Assembly: GCF_036370855.1 (NCBI RefSeq)
Contig: NC_088132.1
Span: forward strand, 60,860,841-60,924,840
Direction: 5' to 3'
Source: Dromaius novaehollandiae
Lineage: Eukaryota; Chordata; Aves; Casuariiformes; Dromaiidae
Length of the DNA: 64,000 nt
The translations under genes were made by a program, and so were the position numbers. This document shows, piece after piece, positions 1 through 12,775 of the stretch. Each line of letters starts with the position of its first letter. Position 1 is the first letter of the stretch. Under the pieces are notes generated by a model. It had not been told where the DNA came from and made no database searches. It saw nothing but the letters and a program-made list of their open reading frames with translations.

Positions 1-3000
1 TCACTTTCTCCAACTACAAATAACTTGTGCTGTATACTGTCTGAGCTGATACAGGGGGCAACCAAGACTACAAGCACACTTCTCTTTTTTTTTTATTCCT
101 TGTATAAGCATGTCCCAGCACAGCTAGAAAACTTCAGCAAACTAAACAGAGTTTTCCAAGCATTCATCCTCAAACCAGTTGGAAGAGCTTCAATTTTTAG
201 GGCAAGATCTCTCCAGGCCAACTCTAGGCTCCTTACACAATGTAAGAGAGTTTGAGAAGGAAGACAGATCCCTAAATGCCTCTTCTCTGGAAAACAAGGA
301 TAACTAAGAACGCTGCTTCTTGAAGGCACACTTGACACACATTTCCATAATATGAAACATGTCAGGGCAAGGCAAAATTGCAAAACGTGGGATACTAGGA
401 AGGTTGCAGGCAGCCGTTTCGTTCCTAACACTGTCTCGGAAGATTACCAGGCTTCAGATGGTTCTAAACAACATCTAATTTATGTCTAATTTATTGTTAG
501 CATTGTCAAGTGCCCAGAGTAACCTGAAACCCAAGGGTAACACGAGTATCTAAAGCTGCACATTGCTTGTTTCCCCTCCCCCTATCATCCTCAGCTGCAA
601 ACTCAATGTTGTCTCATCAGCCACTTAGGTTGACACCAGTACATTAATATGACTTTAGCGAAGAGTCACTCAAAATGTGCCTTTACAAAAAATGGTATAA
701 GATACAATTCACATCTTAAAAAAGAAATAATTACTTCTACAACAATGCCTTTTCTGTGTTATGGAAATTTGAGTCCAGAAACAGATTTGTATTAAACTTA
801 TCTCAGAATTTCAGAGGAGTGCACTCGAATTCCATATTCAAGACCCAATTTATGCCTTAACTGCACTGGAATTCCATTTTGTTCACATCCTATGTACTTT
901 TTATACAGAATTTAATTTTATTTTGCAGAAACATTCTATTCAGTGTCTTTCACAAGACAGACAAAATATTTAAGAAAGAAATTACTAAAAACACTTGAAA
1001 AAATAACTGTAAATAGAAAAGCTGCCTACATTTAGGATAAAGTTCAAATGTATAGCCTCTATATGAGGATGTATTATATTAAAGCTATAGGCTCAGGAGT
1101 CATCAGCAGATTTAATATCATTTCTTTTATTTCACTATCACGGATGGTACCACCTTGGTACAGGGAGGAAAAGGGAAATGACAGCAAGCTATTTACGTAT
1201 ACAGGATCTTCCTCTCCTACTTCTCCCTGTGGAGAATAAAATTTGCTTCAGTGTCCCTGCTAACTATCAGAACTTCTCACTTCATTGACAAATTCTAAAT
1301 CCACCAGATGGGCCACACTGGAGTGGATATTCTCCTCCAACTCCCTAACTTTTGGCACACTGCATGCAAAAGCTCGCTTGCCAAGTCAGCAGGTAATTTT
1401 AAAACATTAAACAAAAATATTTGATTTAGATTTGCATTTCTTAATAGTACAAAAATCTTTAAAATTACTTTAAATTATTTTATAGGCAGATGTGGGGGGT
1501 TTTCCCCCCTTCAAGGAAATACCCTGCAACACAAACTGACAAGGTGACATGTTTAAATTTGCTTCAACATTACAGTGAAAAAGAACCACTTCATAATATC
1601 TAAGAGACTATTAAGCATCTTTTGGCCCTACTTGTTATTTTTTAATCTTGCTATTTTAGTCTTTCAAAAGTCCTAATAATATATAACTTAAAAATCCAAA
1701 CTTTTTTCTTTGCTACCTGTTAGCAAGGAGTTAACAGACTCTCTCACTCTGTTGCCCAAGTTAACTTCATTGGCACAGGGATTTCAAGGCTAGTCTTCCC
1801 TGGAAGCCTGGGAAGTAATTTCCCTGGCAGTCACCTCATCATATGCCTCAGCCTTTCGTATCACTTGGTTCCAGTAACCTGCGAGGCTAACTCTTCTGTC
1901 CACGCAAACCACGTATACATGCCATCATACAGTGAACATAAACGCTTTCCCCTTCAAGGGAGAGGTAAAAATATTTCCATGACTGTCCTCCACAACCTTC
2001 TAGATGCCGACTAAACCAGGGAAAAGCTCCAAAGCTGAAGTGTACTTGGAGAGAAGTAATGGGACACCTTTGATATTAAGGGCTCACAATAGCCTTGGGA
2101 ATCAGGTTAAAATGCCATAGAGGACAACTGAAGTACTCAGTACTTCAAAAAGATACAGAATTTATTCGCTCTTGCCAAGACTAAAGACAGAGTTAAAATT
2201 AACTCTGTTCCCTGCTTACTGCACACATAGCAGCAAATTGATATTTTAGGCTACATCTTCATGTAGCCTTGACCTCTTCAGCAGCCACAAATAGTATATT
2301 CCAAACCAAATGTTTATACTAAAACTTCTGTGTGCTTCAGAACATGCAACTGTTGCAGGCTTGCACTCTAATTCAGCACCCGCCTCAAGCTACACATCAT
2401 CACATCAAGAGAAAAAAGGATAAATTAAATGGAGAAGGAATCCAGTGATAGAGACTAAATAAAAAAAACCACCGTGTCTGGCTCAAGAAGGCCCAGCAGC
2501 ACAAGCTGCTGGAGATTGGAAGCATGCATGTGTACTGGCTTTCAGTGCTTTAGTAACTCTTGCCTAGGCTTCTGCTTTTGGGCACTAGACCAGGTGAAAA
2601 TTTGTGTTGATCAAATATGGACATTCTTAAGTAACCACACATGCACATCTGCCATGCCTCTGTCATTCATATACATAATACATAAAGTTGTATCAGACAC
2701 ATTTAAACCTGAAAAAGGCAATTTATGATCTATTAAAACATTTTCCATGAAAATTGCTTTTTCAGACTAATACTTTTTTTAATGATAGCATCTGCTGTCT
2801 TGATAAATTTTTGCAATTTTGATTTCTCATCTGAATGAGAAAACAAATATTATGCATGCACGCACACACACACACAGTTTCACTTGAGAATTTGGGTGCT
2901 GTCCTGTGCAAAAGGTCTCCTCTGTCCTGTGTGGGCTGGCTACATAGCTAGACTCTGCAATTCATGAGGTAACCTGACCACATTTCAAAACTGAAGCTTC

Positions 3001-5709
3001 ATTCTTCATTTTTCTATCAGCTCTTTAAAAAACTGAAATGTATGTCTTTGGTCAATACATTCCAGTATGCCTGTGCCATAAACAGCTCAACTATCCTACA
3101 TGAAAACTCTATCATATTTCATGTGCATTAGTATTTGAAAATGAAAGTCTGCTTTTGTAGCTACCTTTCTAAAACCATAACCTTTACAAACTAAATGCAT
3201 ATTTGATCCAAAACCATCTGCACTCCATGCTTTAGCTCCATCTGTGGCAGATGATAATACTTACAGCATATTAACACTAGAAGAAAAACACAGGACTATC
3301 ACCTTCATAATTGCCATAACTGCAGCAAAATGACAAACAAACCGATGCAAAATTTTACAGTTTGGCATCTCTCATTATTCTTCACTAAGACTGCTGGTTA
3401 CTCCCCAGCCAATTTTTTGATAGATTAGAGAAAGCAACTCTTGTGCCTCCCACAAAACCCATTGCTGCTGTAACATATTCTTTCAATATCTATCGGGGGC
3501 AGGGGGCAAGAAGGGGGAGAACAGAGATGCTTGATCAGCTTTACTGGTTCTTGGAAAACTGAAGAGATTTATATTTAGTCATGTTAGAGAGAAAAAGCAT
3601 GACAATCCTGGCGAGTGGGAAACCGAGATGTAAGTTCTTATCAAGAGAGAAGGGGACACAAGGAAAGAGAATAGCATTCCGGTTGTCAGAAAGAACAAAG
3701 AGAATTCCCATGGTCGCAACAGTAAATACAGAAGAGAAAGGAAAAGGCACCTATCTTGGCAAACTGAAGTCTCAAACAGGATCAAGTTTATCAGAAACCA
3801 GAAAAAAAATTCCACCACTCTTTCCCTAACCAAACAGGGACCCCAGCTTGTTTCCAGACTTTACAAAGCTTTCAGGAGAGGTGGGCTTGGGGAGAACAAG
3901 ATGGCCAAAGAAAAGCGAATGTGTGATCTCACAGATTGACAACAGGCACATAATAATAATTTAAATTAGTGCCCCATCAATTGTTTGTCCTGCAAGACAT
4001 TAAAGAGAAGACAACCCCCCCAAAAAAACGGCTTCACAGTTTATTAGGATAGCAAGTCACTGAGCTATTGCCTTCTTAAATACTTTATACACCTCATAGT
4101 AACAAGTGTTCTTTCAGCAGCTCTTCGAAGGCTTAGCTAAAGCTTACATTGTTTTGGATGGACAACTGACTCTCTCGTCAGTGACTGACAAGCTGCCTAC
4201 TTGTGTATATAAGCTGAGGAATTTGCCAATACCAGAACTCAAAAACCCTTTTGCTGCTTTCAAATCTTATTTCTTGAGAACTTCTGTGTTGGAAACAGAT
4301 AATCCTTTTAATTGTTCAGATTAGGACAAAAAGATGACTTAATTGTGAAAGTTTAAGGACAGTGTTCTTTAGGAAAGACTACTTTGTCTACGGCTTGTAC
4401 CAGGAACAGAGCAATAACAATCAAGTCACTTTATCACACTGTAAATGCTATATTCATTATAGAGAAATAATAAAGTAACAGTTTAAGCATAGATAGGGCT
4501 ACAATGGACAATGAAGGAGAACGACAATACCTCAACGACTGCGATATTTTATAAAAAAGCAGGACTTTTAATTTTATGGAGTCACAATTAGCTAGTTGTC
4601 TGAAAAAATAATGAATTTGATATATGAAGATATTTTGCATATTTATGCAACTCTTATTTTCCAACATCAGTTTAAGCAGATATTTTGATCTCTACATAAA
4701 ACTGAAATTTATCAGAAATGAAAAAAAAAGACAAACAACAGCAAACCTTGGTAAAGACCTAAAATTTTTACAGCAAGTTATGGAGAACTCTCATTCAACA
4801 ATTCATCCCTATATGAATATCCAGAGCTCTGCTTGGGCTTTGGACATTTCATCAATGGGAAGTAAATATGACAATCTAAATCAAGAAAACTTTTAGTCTT
4901 ACTCTGCAACAGGTCCTCAAGCTTCACTCTGAATCAGCAAGGCAAGACTATTACATTCTCATCAATTCAGCATATGATTGAATATGCTTTTTTAAAACAA
5001 ACCACAAAAACAAGTTTGATGACAATATAAGTTATTTCAATTTCCTCGCAGTTGCACAGAGCTGCCAATTTGACAAAACAGTACCATTAGAAAACCCCAT
5101 ATGCACAATTCTTGGCTGACAACTTTTCATAATCTATCAAGCACTAACTTGCACAGAATGATAGATTTTTAAAAAGTCAGGCAAGTGAACTTGTCATTGT
5201 CCAAAGCCACTCACTCCCACCCACACAACAGAAGTTACCATCCCCATAGCAAAGATAGCAAAGCAGTCCAGTCCTATTGGTATTCAGACTGTATACTATA
5301 AACAAACAACTTTCATCTGAAACCAAGCAGAGGAGAGAATCCTAAAACACTCTACAAATGCTTTTGCAAACACAACTTTCCTCCAGTATAGTGTAACACC
5401 AGAAAAGCCACTAGAAGTAATACGTTTGTGCATATGCATATTTGAGAGAATACGAAAGTACTTCACCACATCAGTTTTTCAGTAATGAATCTCAAAGTAC
5501 AAACCAATTAATTTGGTAGGTACAACAAACAACGAATACTACAAACAGACCATAAAAGAGAACCTTTCATGTGAAGCAATGATTTAGACCAGCAATTTAA
5601 AATTTACTAGATTTAGAGTCTCTAAAAATAATACTTTCACTTCTACCTTTATACAGTCATGTTGATTTGCCTTTTAAGCAACCCCAATAGAATAAGTGAA
5701 GTGACTTAC
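1..5709 (-). other. ERBIN: ERBIN intron 3 (partial)
   Basis: AT-rich intronic sequence between the exon 3 donor and the window edge. It has no recognisable exon, RNA gene or intact mobile element. There is a short (CA)7 run at 2863-2876. A 3581-3829 plus-strand open frame rich in Lys, Arg and Ser has a few CpGs but no recognisable homology and no splice support, so I treat it as chance. Confidence 0.8.
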
Positions 5710-5827
5710 CATTCTTGCTGACATCCAGTTCCCTGAGATTAATGAGATTTGCGATGGATGCTGGCAATGTAGTTAGATCATTGTCTGGCAAACTCAGCTT
5801 GTGCAGAGACTGACAGTTAAAAAGTTG
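5710..5827 (-). CDS. ERBIN: ERBIN coding exon 3 (residues 64-102 plus first base of codon 103)
   Basis: This 118-nt exon encodes 39 residues starting [17 protein letters not shown] and ending [11 protein letters not shown], followed by the first base of a Gly codon. The sequence matches the second and third leucine-rich repeats of vertebrate Erbin; the LxxLxLxxN pattern is visible as [10 protein letters not shown] and LRELDVSKN. The acceptor, in transcript sense, is ttctttgtttcaatag directly before CAA. The donor is AATG followed by GTAAGT, close to consensus. The exon begins in phase 0, which matches the end of exon 2, and ends in phase 1. The repeats form part of the LRR solenoid used for contacts with RAS-pathway partners such as SHOC2 (family knowledge). 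No frameshift or stop is present. Confidence 0.97.
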
Positions 5828-8800
5828 CTATTGAAACAAAGAAAAGAGTGAATGTGACTTACTCCTAGTTTCCTCTGTATATCTTTTGTTATTAATCCCC
5901 TTAAACGTCTGACCTCAAAGCTTGAAGGCCAGACTGTTCAGAGTCTTTCACTGCAGAAACTCCATTTGACAATTAGTTTACTCAAAATGAATTAAGTTTA
6001 CAATGCTTAGGAAAGCAAAAAACTGTAAACGGCCACAGCAAACCAGTAGCTATGTTCAGCACTTCCTACAAATTCCTTCCAGTATCACAGAAACTGTGAA
6101 CTGCAGTTATACATAGTACAAAGTATTTTCCATAAAAAATAGTTTAGATGATACCCAGAAGTTAAAGTTTATTGGGGGGGGGGGGGGGCACAAAAAACAG
6201 ATGAACAAACCCATTTTTAAAAGTCAAATCATTTTGGAACATAATATTTGAGTAGGGACCGATCTTTTCTAACAGAAGTTAGTTTTATTCCATTTTATCT
6301 TCCAAAAAGTTTCTATTACCCTACCATAGTTCCTAACTCAAGTTACAAAAATCCAACAAAATTCTGATGAAAACTAGTGTAAGTTTTATTTAAGGAGACA
6401 GAAACCTGTCCACAATAGCCCCTGTACGTATTTATTATAAGAATTTATATAGTATCAGCTTAGGGGAGATCTCTTCCTATATGCAAGGTATATCTCGAAA
6501 TTCTTACCCAAAAGCTTTACAAATTGACAATGTAAGACCAGTAATATTACTGGGATAGAAGGAAAAATAGGAAGTTTCCAGACAGCACATAATAAATATC
6601 TGCAAGAAAGTGGTTAAAAAGGTTAACCTGAGTAATTTATGTTCAAACAGTTGTGGGTATATAAAGTTTCTTCCCCCAACAATTTTGTGTGAGATTGGGG
6701 GTGATTAAAAACCCACAGACCATTTCAGTGATCAGGCTGACAAGACAGCCCAACAAACAGTTATGTTGTCCCATACAAAGGGTACCAAATTGCAAAACAG
6801 TTTTTCTTGTTGTTTTTGTTTAAGTGTTACAGAACTTCTCTGGTAGACTTTATGCTTCCAACTAGTTTTAAGATTACAATTTCTACCAACTATGTAAAAA
6901 AATTGTTTTACTATGTCTTTACTACTCCCTAATCTCTCTGCTCGTTTTCTTTATGGTGCTTGAATTGCTATGTTTTGGCTTTCTCAGGATGGTCAAAAAT
7001 GGGAAGGGTAGCAAAAAATAACTACCAAAATGACCCAAAAGCTGAAGAGGATGCTTTACCAAAAATACTTAAATATTAACTTCTCAAAAATAAGACTATA
7101 AAGATGACTTATTATAACATACAAATACATTAATATGAAGTGAGTGTACAGTATTATAGGTCCCTTCAGTCCAGCAGAGAAAAGCAAAAGAGATTGAAAT
7201 CCAAATGTTGAAACAGTCTTTTTAATAGGGAGGAGAACTTAATTTTGAAATAGGCCAAGGCAAGTAAGACTGACCACCTCTCAATTTATTCACATATCGA
7301 AACTGGATTTCATACAGGAGCTGACTAATGAAATCAAATGGCACATAACAAAAAAAGAAGACCAAGCAAACTACTTAACAGCTTTTTCTGGTCTAAAACT
7401 CCAACACACATTCATTTGATCATGACACTACAGGCCATCTCCTCTTTTAAGATTAATTTTTTTTTTAAATAGAATTTTCTGGTTGGAAAGACATCATTTT
7501 CTTAATTCTTGTTATTTGGGCAATAAATTAGAAATTTACCACAGGAAGAGTTCAGAAGATTTAATTTTTTTGGCTAACAAAAGTAGTATTTTATACTGTT
7601 TTTTTATGTGTGTAATATTCTTTGTTACAAAGACAATGCAAAGAGAAACAGGAATGAAGTTTTGTAATTATCTGAAAAACAATACAAAGCTAACACAAGG
7701 CCTTAACAAGCAAACTGTTAAAAATTAAAATGTCTAAATCTAGTACAAAGAAACAGACTGTTTGGGAAGAGACATGATAGAGTGATAAAAAGTCTAAACT
7801 ATAACTGACTTTGTCAACAACATCCAGTTTCAACTCATATGTTTTTAGCCTATTCACTATATGGGTATGGATTTTCATAGATGGTTTTTCAGGTGCATTT
7901 AAGGGTGGATTTTCAAAAGCACTCAGCTGGTTTAACTCATCTTCACCAGAATCCAGATCTTTGATCAATTAAGTTATTGCACTGAAATTGCTTTATTTCT
8001 TTATTAGTTTCAACTATCTTTACTTCCAAAAAATCTAGAACAGCAAAACATAACAAACATTCTAAAAATCTAACAAAGCATTCCACAGTCATCCTGCATG
8101 GCAGTGAAGACTAGTACACAATTATGATCAATCAGTCTTAAATATTAATTACTAACCTAATTCTATCAAGATAGGATCTAGTAATGTAACGTCTATTGCA
8201 ATGGTCATCTTGTACTTCTCGAAAGTCTCCCTGACACAAATTTTCATTCCTTTCTCTAGTATACTGTTAATTCAATGCAGTTTGTCTTCCAATTTCAGAA
8301 CTAACAATAAATATTGATTTAAGATGTAATCAAACTGATATTCCAGCTCTCCAGTTTATGAACTTAATACTTCAAAAACTCACTGTACCAAAGTAGAAAG
8401 TGGGACTTCAAGTACATAAATGCTTTGGACTGCAGCTGTCTTCTGTGGGGCACTGAGATTTGAACAAGACATTAATCTTGCTTGTATTGTCTTCATATGT
8501 TATTGGAGATTCAAAATAACACCACAATTTGTTGCATATAGTTAGTCAGTATCAGCAGACACTGCTACAGAAGTAAGTTATCCTACCTCTTCTGCTTTGC
8601 ACCATCTTCTATTCTTGGGGTGGATCAGTTATTTGAGCAGTTTCTTTCCAAACCAGTACAGGAAACTGGTCCAGCTAAAATGCATAAATACTCTTTCTCC
8701 CAGGACTGTTTCTTCTGGGACCAAAATCAACTTAAAAGCATTTGGCAAATTGCAGCCTGAAAGCTGAAACGGGAAGCTAGGCACTATCAGGTCCTACCAA

Positions 8801-8857
8801 TGCTGATGAAGTAACAGAGTTAATACGCATCACAAATAGGAAAATCATGCAACACAC
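5828..8857 (-). other. ERBIN: ERBIN intron 2
   Basis: Complete 3,030-bp intron between exons 2 and 3, AT-rich. It contains a 15-G run at 6174-6188. On the minus strand around 7850-7970 there is an acidic open frame (starting MIKDLDSGEDELNQ), but it has no convincing splice edges. Its DNA, reading like tttgaaaatccacc in the transcript sense, resembles old dispersed repeat remnants seen in sauropsid genomes; that last point is an impression only. No other feature is seen. Confidence 0.85.
6174..6188 (+). repeat. Poly-G run (15 G)
   Basis: Uninterrupted 15-base G homopolymer in ERBIN intron 2. It is C on the transcribed sense strand of ERBIN. It is probably a length-variable microsatellite. Confidence 0.95.
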
Positions 8858-9046
8858 CTTTGGAAGCTCTTCAATCTGATTAGCATCTAAATAGAGTTCC
8901 TCCAAGGTCTTTTCAAAAGTGAAAATCTCCTTAGGCACCTGTTCCAGGCTGCAGTGAGAATAATCAAGAGTAGTGACTGTTTCTTCCTCTCCACGCAGAC
9001 AGCGGCATGGCACCAGCCGCACAAACAAATTCCGCTTTGTTGTCAT
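8858..9046 (-). CDS. ERBIN: ERBIN coding exon 2, start codon and residues 1-63
   Basis: This exon encodes 63 codons from ATG at 9046-9044 to an AAG codon at the splice junction. The product starts [16 protein letters not shown] and runs into the first leucine-rich repeats ([28 protein letters not shown]). It is almost identical to mammalian Erbin. Cys14 and Cys16 are both present; in mammalian Erbin this pair is palmitoylated and needed for plasma-membrane targeting. I chose the start because it is the conserved family start, and the exon begins only 9 nt upstream. The donor is AAG followed by GTGTGT, which departs from GTRAGT only at +4. It ends in phase 0 and joins exon 3 in frame. The 9 UTR bases (Cys-Leu-Lys if translated) contain no stop, so an upstream in-frame extension is not excluded by this exon. 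Confidence 0.98.
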
Positions 9047-9055
9047 TTTCAGGCA
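9047..9055 (-). other. ERBIN: ERBIN exon 2: 9-nt 5' UTR portion with upstream acceptor
   Basis: In the transcript sense the intron ends cccatttctgctttacag (AG at 9057-9056), then TGCCTGAAA precedes the ATG. The pyrimidine tract is good. The A at -3 relative to ATG suits initiation. The rest of the 5' UTR must come from one or more upstream exons. Confidence 0.92.
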
Positions 9056-9156
9056 CTGTAAAGCAGAAATGGGTGAATTAAAAAACTTACAAGACAGTTT
9101 CAGAAATACCTAATAGGGCATTTTCTCAAGCTTCCCATGGCTGGTAAATACTTAAA

Positions 9157-9336
9157 GTGTGCGAGTGTGCACATGTGTGTGCATGCATGCACACGCACAC
9201 AGTATATACACATACGGTATATATGTATAATGTATATGCATACATATGCATGTGTATACGCACATGTATGCATGTGTGTGTGTATATATATATATATGTA
9301 TATACACATACGTGTGTGTGTGTGTGTGTGTGTATA
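9157..9336. repeat. Compound alternating purine-pyrimidine microsatellite (TG/TA/CA/GC), Z-DNA prone
   Basis: About 180 bp of mixed (TG)n, (TA)n, (CA)n and GCATGC units. From 9230 to 9336 the purine-pyrimidine alternation is strict, 107 bases without a break. Upstream it is broken only by single dinucleotides (GA, AG, GG, AA). Such tracts readily adopt left-handed DNA. The element lies in intron 1 about 100 bp upstream of the ERBIN exon 2 acceptor. In the pre-mRNA it gives CA- and UG-repeat stretches, which are known binding sites for hnRNP L and for CELF/TDP-43 type proteins (family knowledge; the effect here is inference). Several overlapping open frames across it are low-complexity artefacts. 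Confidence 0.93.
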
Positions 9337-12300
9337 AACACTTCAACACACAATTGTATTAAACATGGTTTAATACACCTACAAACTCTACTGGATTCAG
9401 TCAAAATTTAGCCTGTAACTTGTCATCTGCCAGCACAGCACTAGATTGCACAGAAGCAGAGAGTTTTGAATCAGCAGTTCTGAAATGTCAGTCCTATGTT
9501 CACGACATATCTTCTTATCCCTACCTTTATGAAGGTTATCAGATAGCATTTTTGCTTAATGTAATAAAATCCACCTTCTAAGGAGCATTACAATTTAGCT
9601 AGAAAAAAGTTAAATTTAAGTAATGAGTAAGATAAAATTCATATATCTTAATTTTAAATACCTCATTTAAAGACAGAATATAACACAGAGAACCAATGTG
9701 GTTTCCACAAGCTTATCCAACTACAGTTTAAAAGGAATGATTTCCAAGCCCTCAGGTAAAGAAGTTACTTCAATTCCATGCAATACCATTCAGTCTGGAA
9801 AACTTCAGCAAATCACACTGTTCACACTGGAACTAATTAAATTTCATTTGCTATGGAGATGCATCTTTTTTCCCTCTAAATTCAATCATTGCTATGATAT
9901 TCCCCTCTGCCTTACGTGGCTCCTGTAATATTCGTACTCAGCAGAAGACAGCAAGTATAAATGGTGCAACCTGGCTAGCTGATTACTGTCCAGTGTACAC
10001 CAGCCATGTTCTACCTCTTCCTCTCAGCAAGAGCACAAGTTTGTGTCTCTCTCCCTTCTACAAAACTCAGAGAAATAATCATCTTACAAAATGTCACCTC
10101 AGTTTCAAGCTTAGCGTAAACCAGCTGACAGACTCAAAAGCTTTTGAGGAAGAACCAATATACACAGATAGGCAGTATGATCATGCAAGCTTCATTTTCT
10201 CAGGAAACCAGGCTAAAACACACACATTTTTTCCAAAACACCATTGAATAATTACTTTTTCAGCTCAAAGAGCCAACATTCCAGATTAAGATATGGAGAT
10301 TTAAAACAAAAAAACCCTCATTTTTGGAAATGCAAAATTTGTATTCCATCTTTGAGATTGGTGACAGGAAACATTCCTCTCTGAACACCAAAAAGACCTT
10401 TCAGACACGTTTAGCAGACCATGCTTGAACACACAGAGTATGGCTTAAACATACAGGTAGAGATACACACATCTATCTATCTTCTTCTGGCCAGTTGCCT
10501 TAAGCAGAAAAGTCCTAATGAAGCAAAGAAAGGATGTACTAAAGAAGAAAGTCTAGCATTATAACCAAAGACAGGAAAAGTTGAGGTTGCACAGAGTATA
10601 AGCTTTTCTTACATTGCTTAAAACAAGAGCTTCCACATGGATAGTTTGATAGATGTAGAAAAGATGGAAGGGAAAGCACAGTATAGCATTGTTTCTCTTC
10701 CCACAAAACCAGGAACTCTAGCAAGGAGACAAATGTTAGTTTCATACTATAGCACAGCATCAGACAGACAATCTGAAAAAAACAAAATGAAATGATGCAA
10801 GTTAACTTTGCAGATGTACAACACTTATAGTTTATCTTTCCCCGTCACTGAATACATCCAAATTTTTAAGAACTAGATCTACTAAAGAATTAGGAGGAGA
10901 CAAACAGGAAGCAAACCACCACATCCCCCAAACCATTAAAGCCTTGACACAAGTTTACGTCAGGTTCAGTGTTCGCAGCCAAAAGAGGAAAATCAGCGTA
11001 CCGATACAAGTATCTTACTTCCAGGAGTGGGGGATCATTCTCTACAGTCAGAAGCTTTTCTTTGTAATCATTAAAGGTTCAAAAGTAGGAAGGCCTAAGG
11101 GAGAAATCAGTTGTGTTCTGCTTGTAAAGACAACCTACCATGCTACAAAATTTAACGTTAGAAAATACCCAGTGGTTGGATTGATATGTCTGCTAATTAT
11201 TAAAAAAAATCAGATCTCTACTTAATTTTTTTTTTGTGCCACACACCTTTTTTAGAATTTATGTAAGACATTTCATACTTCCTCCAAGTTTATCTGAGGA
11301 TGACACCTAATCCAAGATGCCTGGCACCTCTAGGAAATTCAAAAATATATAGATGGTTTAAACTATACAGATGTCTATTTCAATTAAATATAGTCTTCAC
11401 TCATTCATATACATTAACTGCAATACTACTACATAGGAAATTAATTCCACAACAGTTATATAAAATGGAACTAAGAACAACAACAAAATCTATTTATCCA
11501 CCTACTTTCTGAACTCGAAAGGTAACAATGATTATGTGGACAGATATCTTTATTTATGTGTTACATATGTATCAGTCCATATATTAGAATATGTTTTAAG
11601 ACTTTGAATGACTTAAGAGCACTTTAAAATTTGAGACATGATAAGCAAGGCTAAAACTGATCAAAGGGTAGCCTTATAGCACTTTTTGTTCAAGCAGGCC
11701 AAAATGTCAATTGCGCACGTACACACGCACACCCCAATGCTGAAAATGAGGGTTCACAACTTCACAGAAACTCCCCCCCACACACACAGACAACTGATCA
11801 AACAGATCACCAGAAGCATCTGCTACCAGCCTCTGATTAGATTACAGCTGTTAGCTGTTCATACTAGCAACCATTCAACCACTTCAGCAAGAATTTATAA
11901 AAAGTTTGACTGAAGTTTTATTGCTATTTGAGAATTGCCAGAATAGTTTGAAAAGATGCATAAGCCTATACTTAAATCTTTCAGGGTTTTAAAGTTTTGA
12001 GTTCAGTTCTTCTGCCCCCCCCTTTTTTTTTTAAAGTAATCTCCCATATTTCCCACACACTATTCTTGAAGACATGTCTTTCAAATAGCTATGCCTTTAA
12101 AACACCACACATGCTACATTTATTGTTAGAGCATCATTGCAAATGCGCTAGTTATTATGTAAACAAACCTTCAAGGCAGCTAACAGGTAGGAAGTGAAAG
12201 AGGTACAAGCAAAAATTCAAAATTAAGATTGGTCTGAGTCTCACTCACTTGCAGTTATAGTCTACCTTTTCCTAACCATTGTTATTTCCTTATTTTCCAG

Positions 12301-12744
12301 TGCTGATTGGCAGGTGCTGGCCACCTAATTATCTGTAAACTTGACACGTCTGTTTTTACAGACTGCATGCTATTTTACAACAACAAAGAAAATAGATAAA
12401 CTATGCTTTCATCAAATGCTTCAATTGTTAAACTCTTCGTACATTTAATTTTATTACCAAAAAGTACTTTGCTATATTGGAAATTGCTCAATGGTATTTG
12501 GAACAAACCCATGTATTATATTGCTGATAACAGAAAGCCATTTATCAACCCTGTTAACTACAGACTGAATTTCACTGGTGATGTCAGCTAAAAAATACTG
12601 AAGTAACAACTTCTGTGTAACTATTACAATAGCCAGACAAAATTACTGAAGACTCTAGGGCAAAATAAATACTGTAATTCTACCAGACTGATGTAACAGC
12701 AATGGATAGTACCTGTAAGTGTTGAGACATCTTTACTGAATAGG

Positions 12745-12770
<26 letters not shown>
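12745..12770 (+). repeat. Poly-A run (26 A)
   Basis: Uninterrupted A26. I do not recognise a retrocopy or SINE body 5' of it, so it is classed as a homopolymer. Confidence 0.95.

Positions 12771-12775
<5 letters not shown>

Noticed and set aside
9100..9411. Five overlapping open frames of His/Thr/Tyr/Ile/Cys-rich peptides
   Set aside because: They are translations of the TG/TA/CA microsatellite.
11005..11110. Minus-strand 80-nt segment with good acceptor and GTAAGA donor
   Set aside because: All three frames contain stops.
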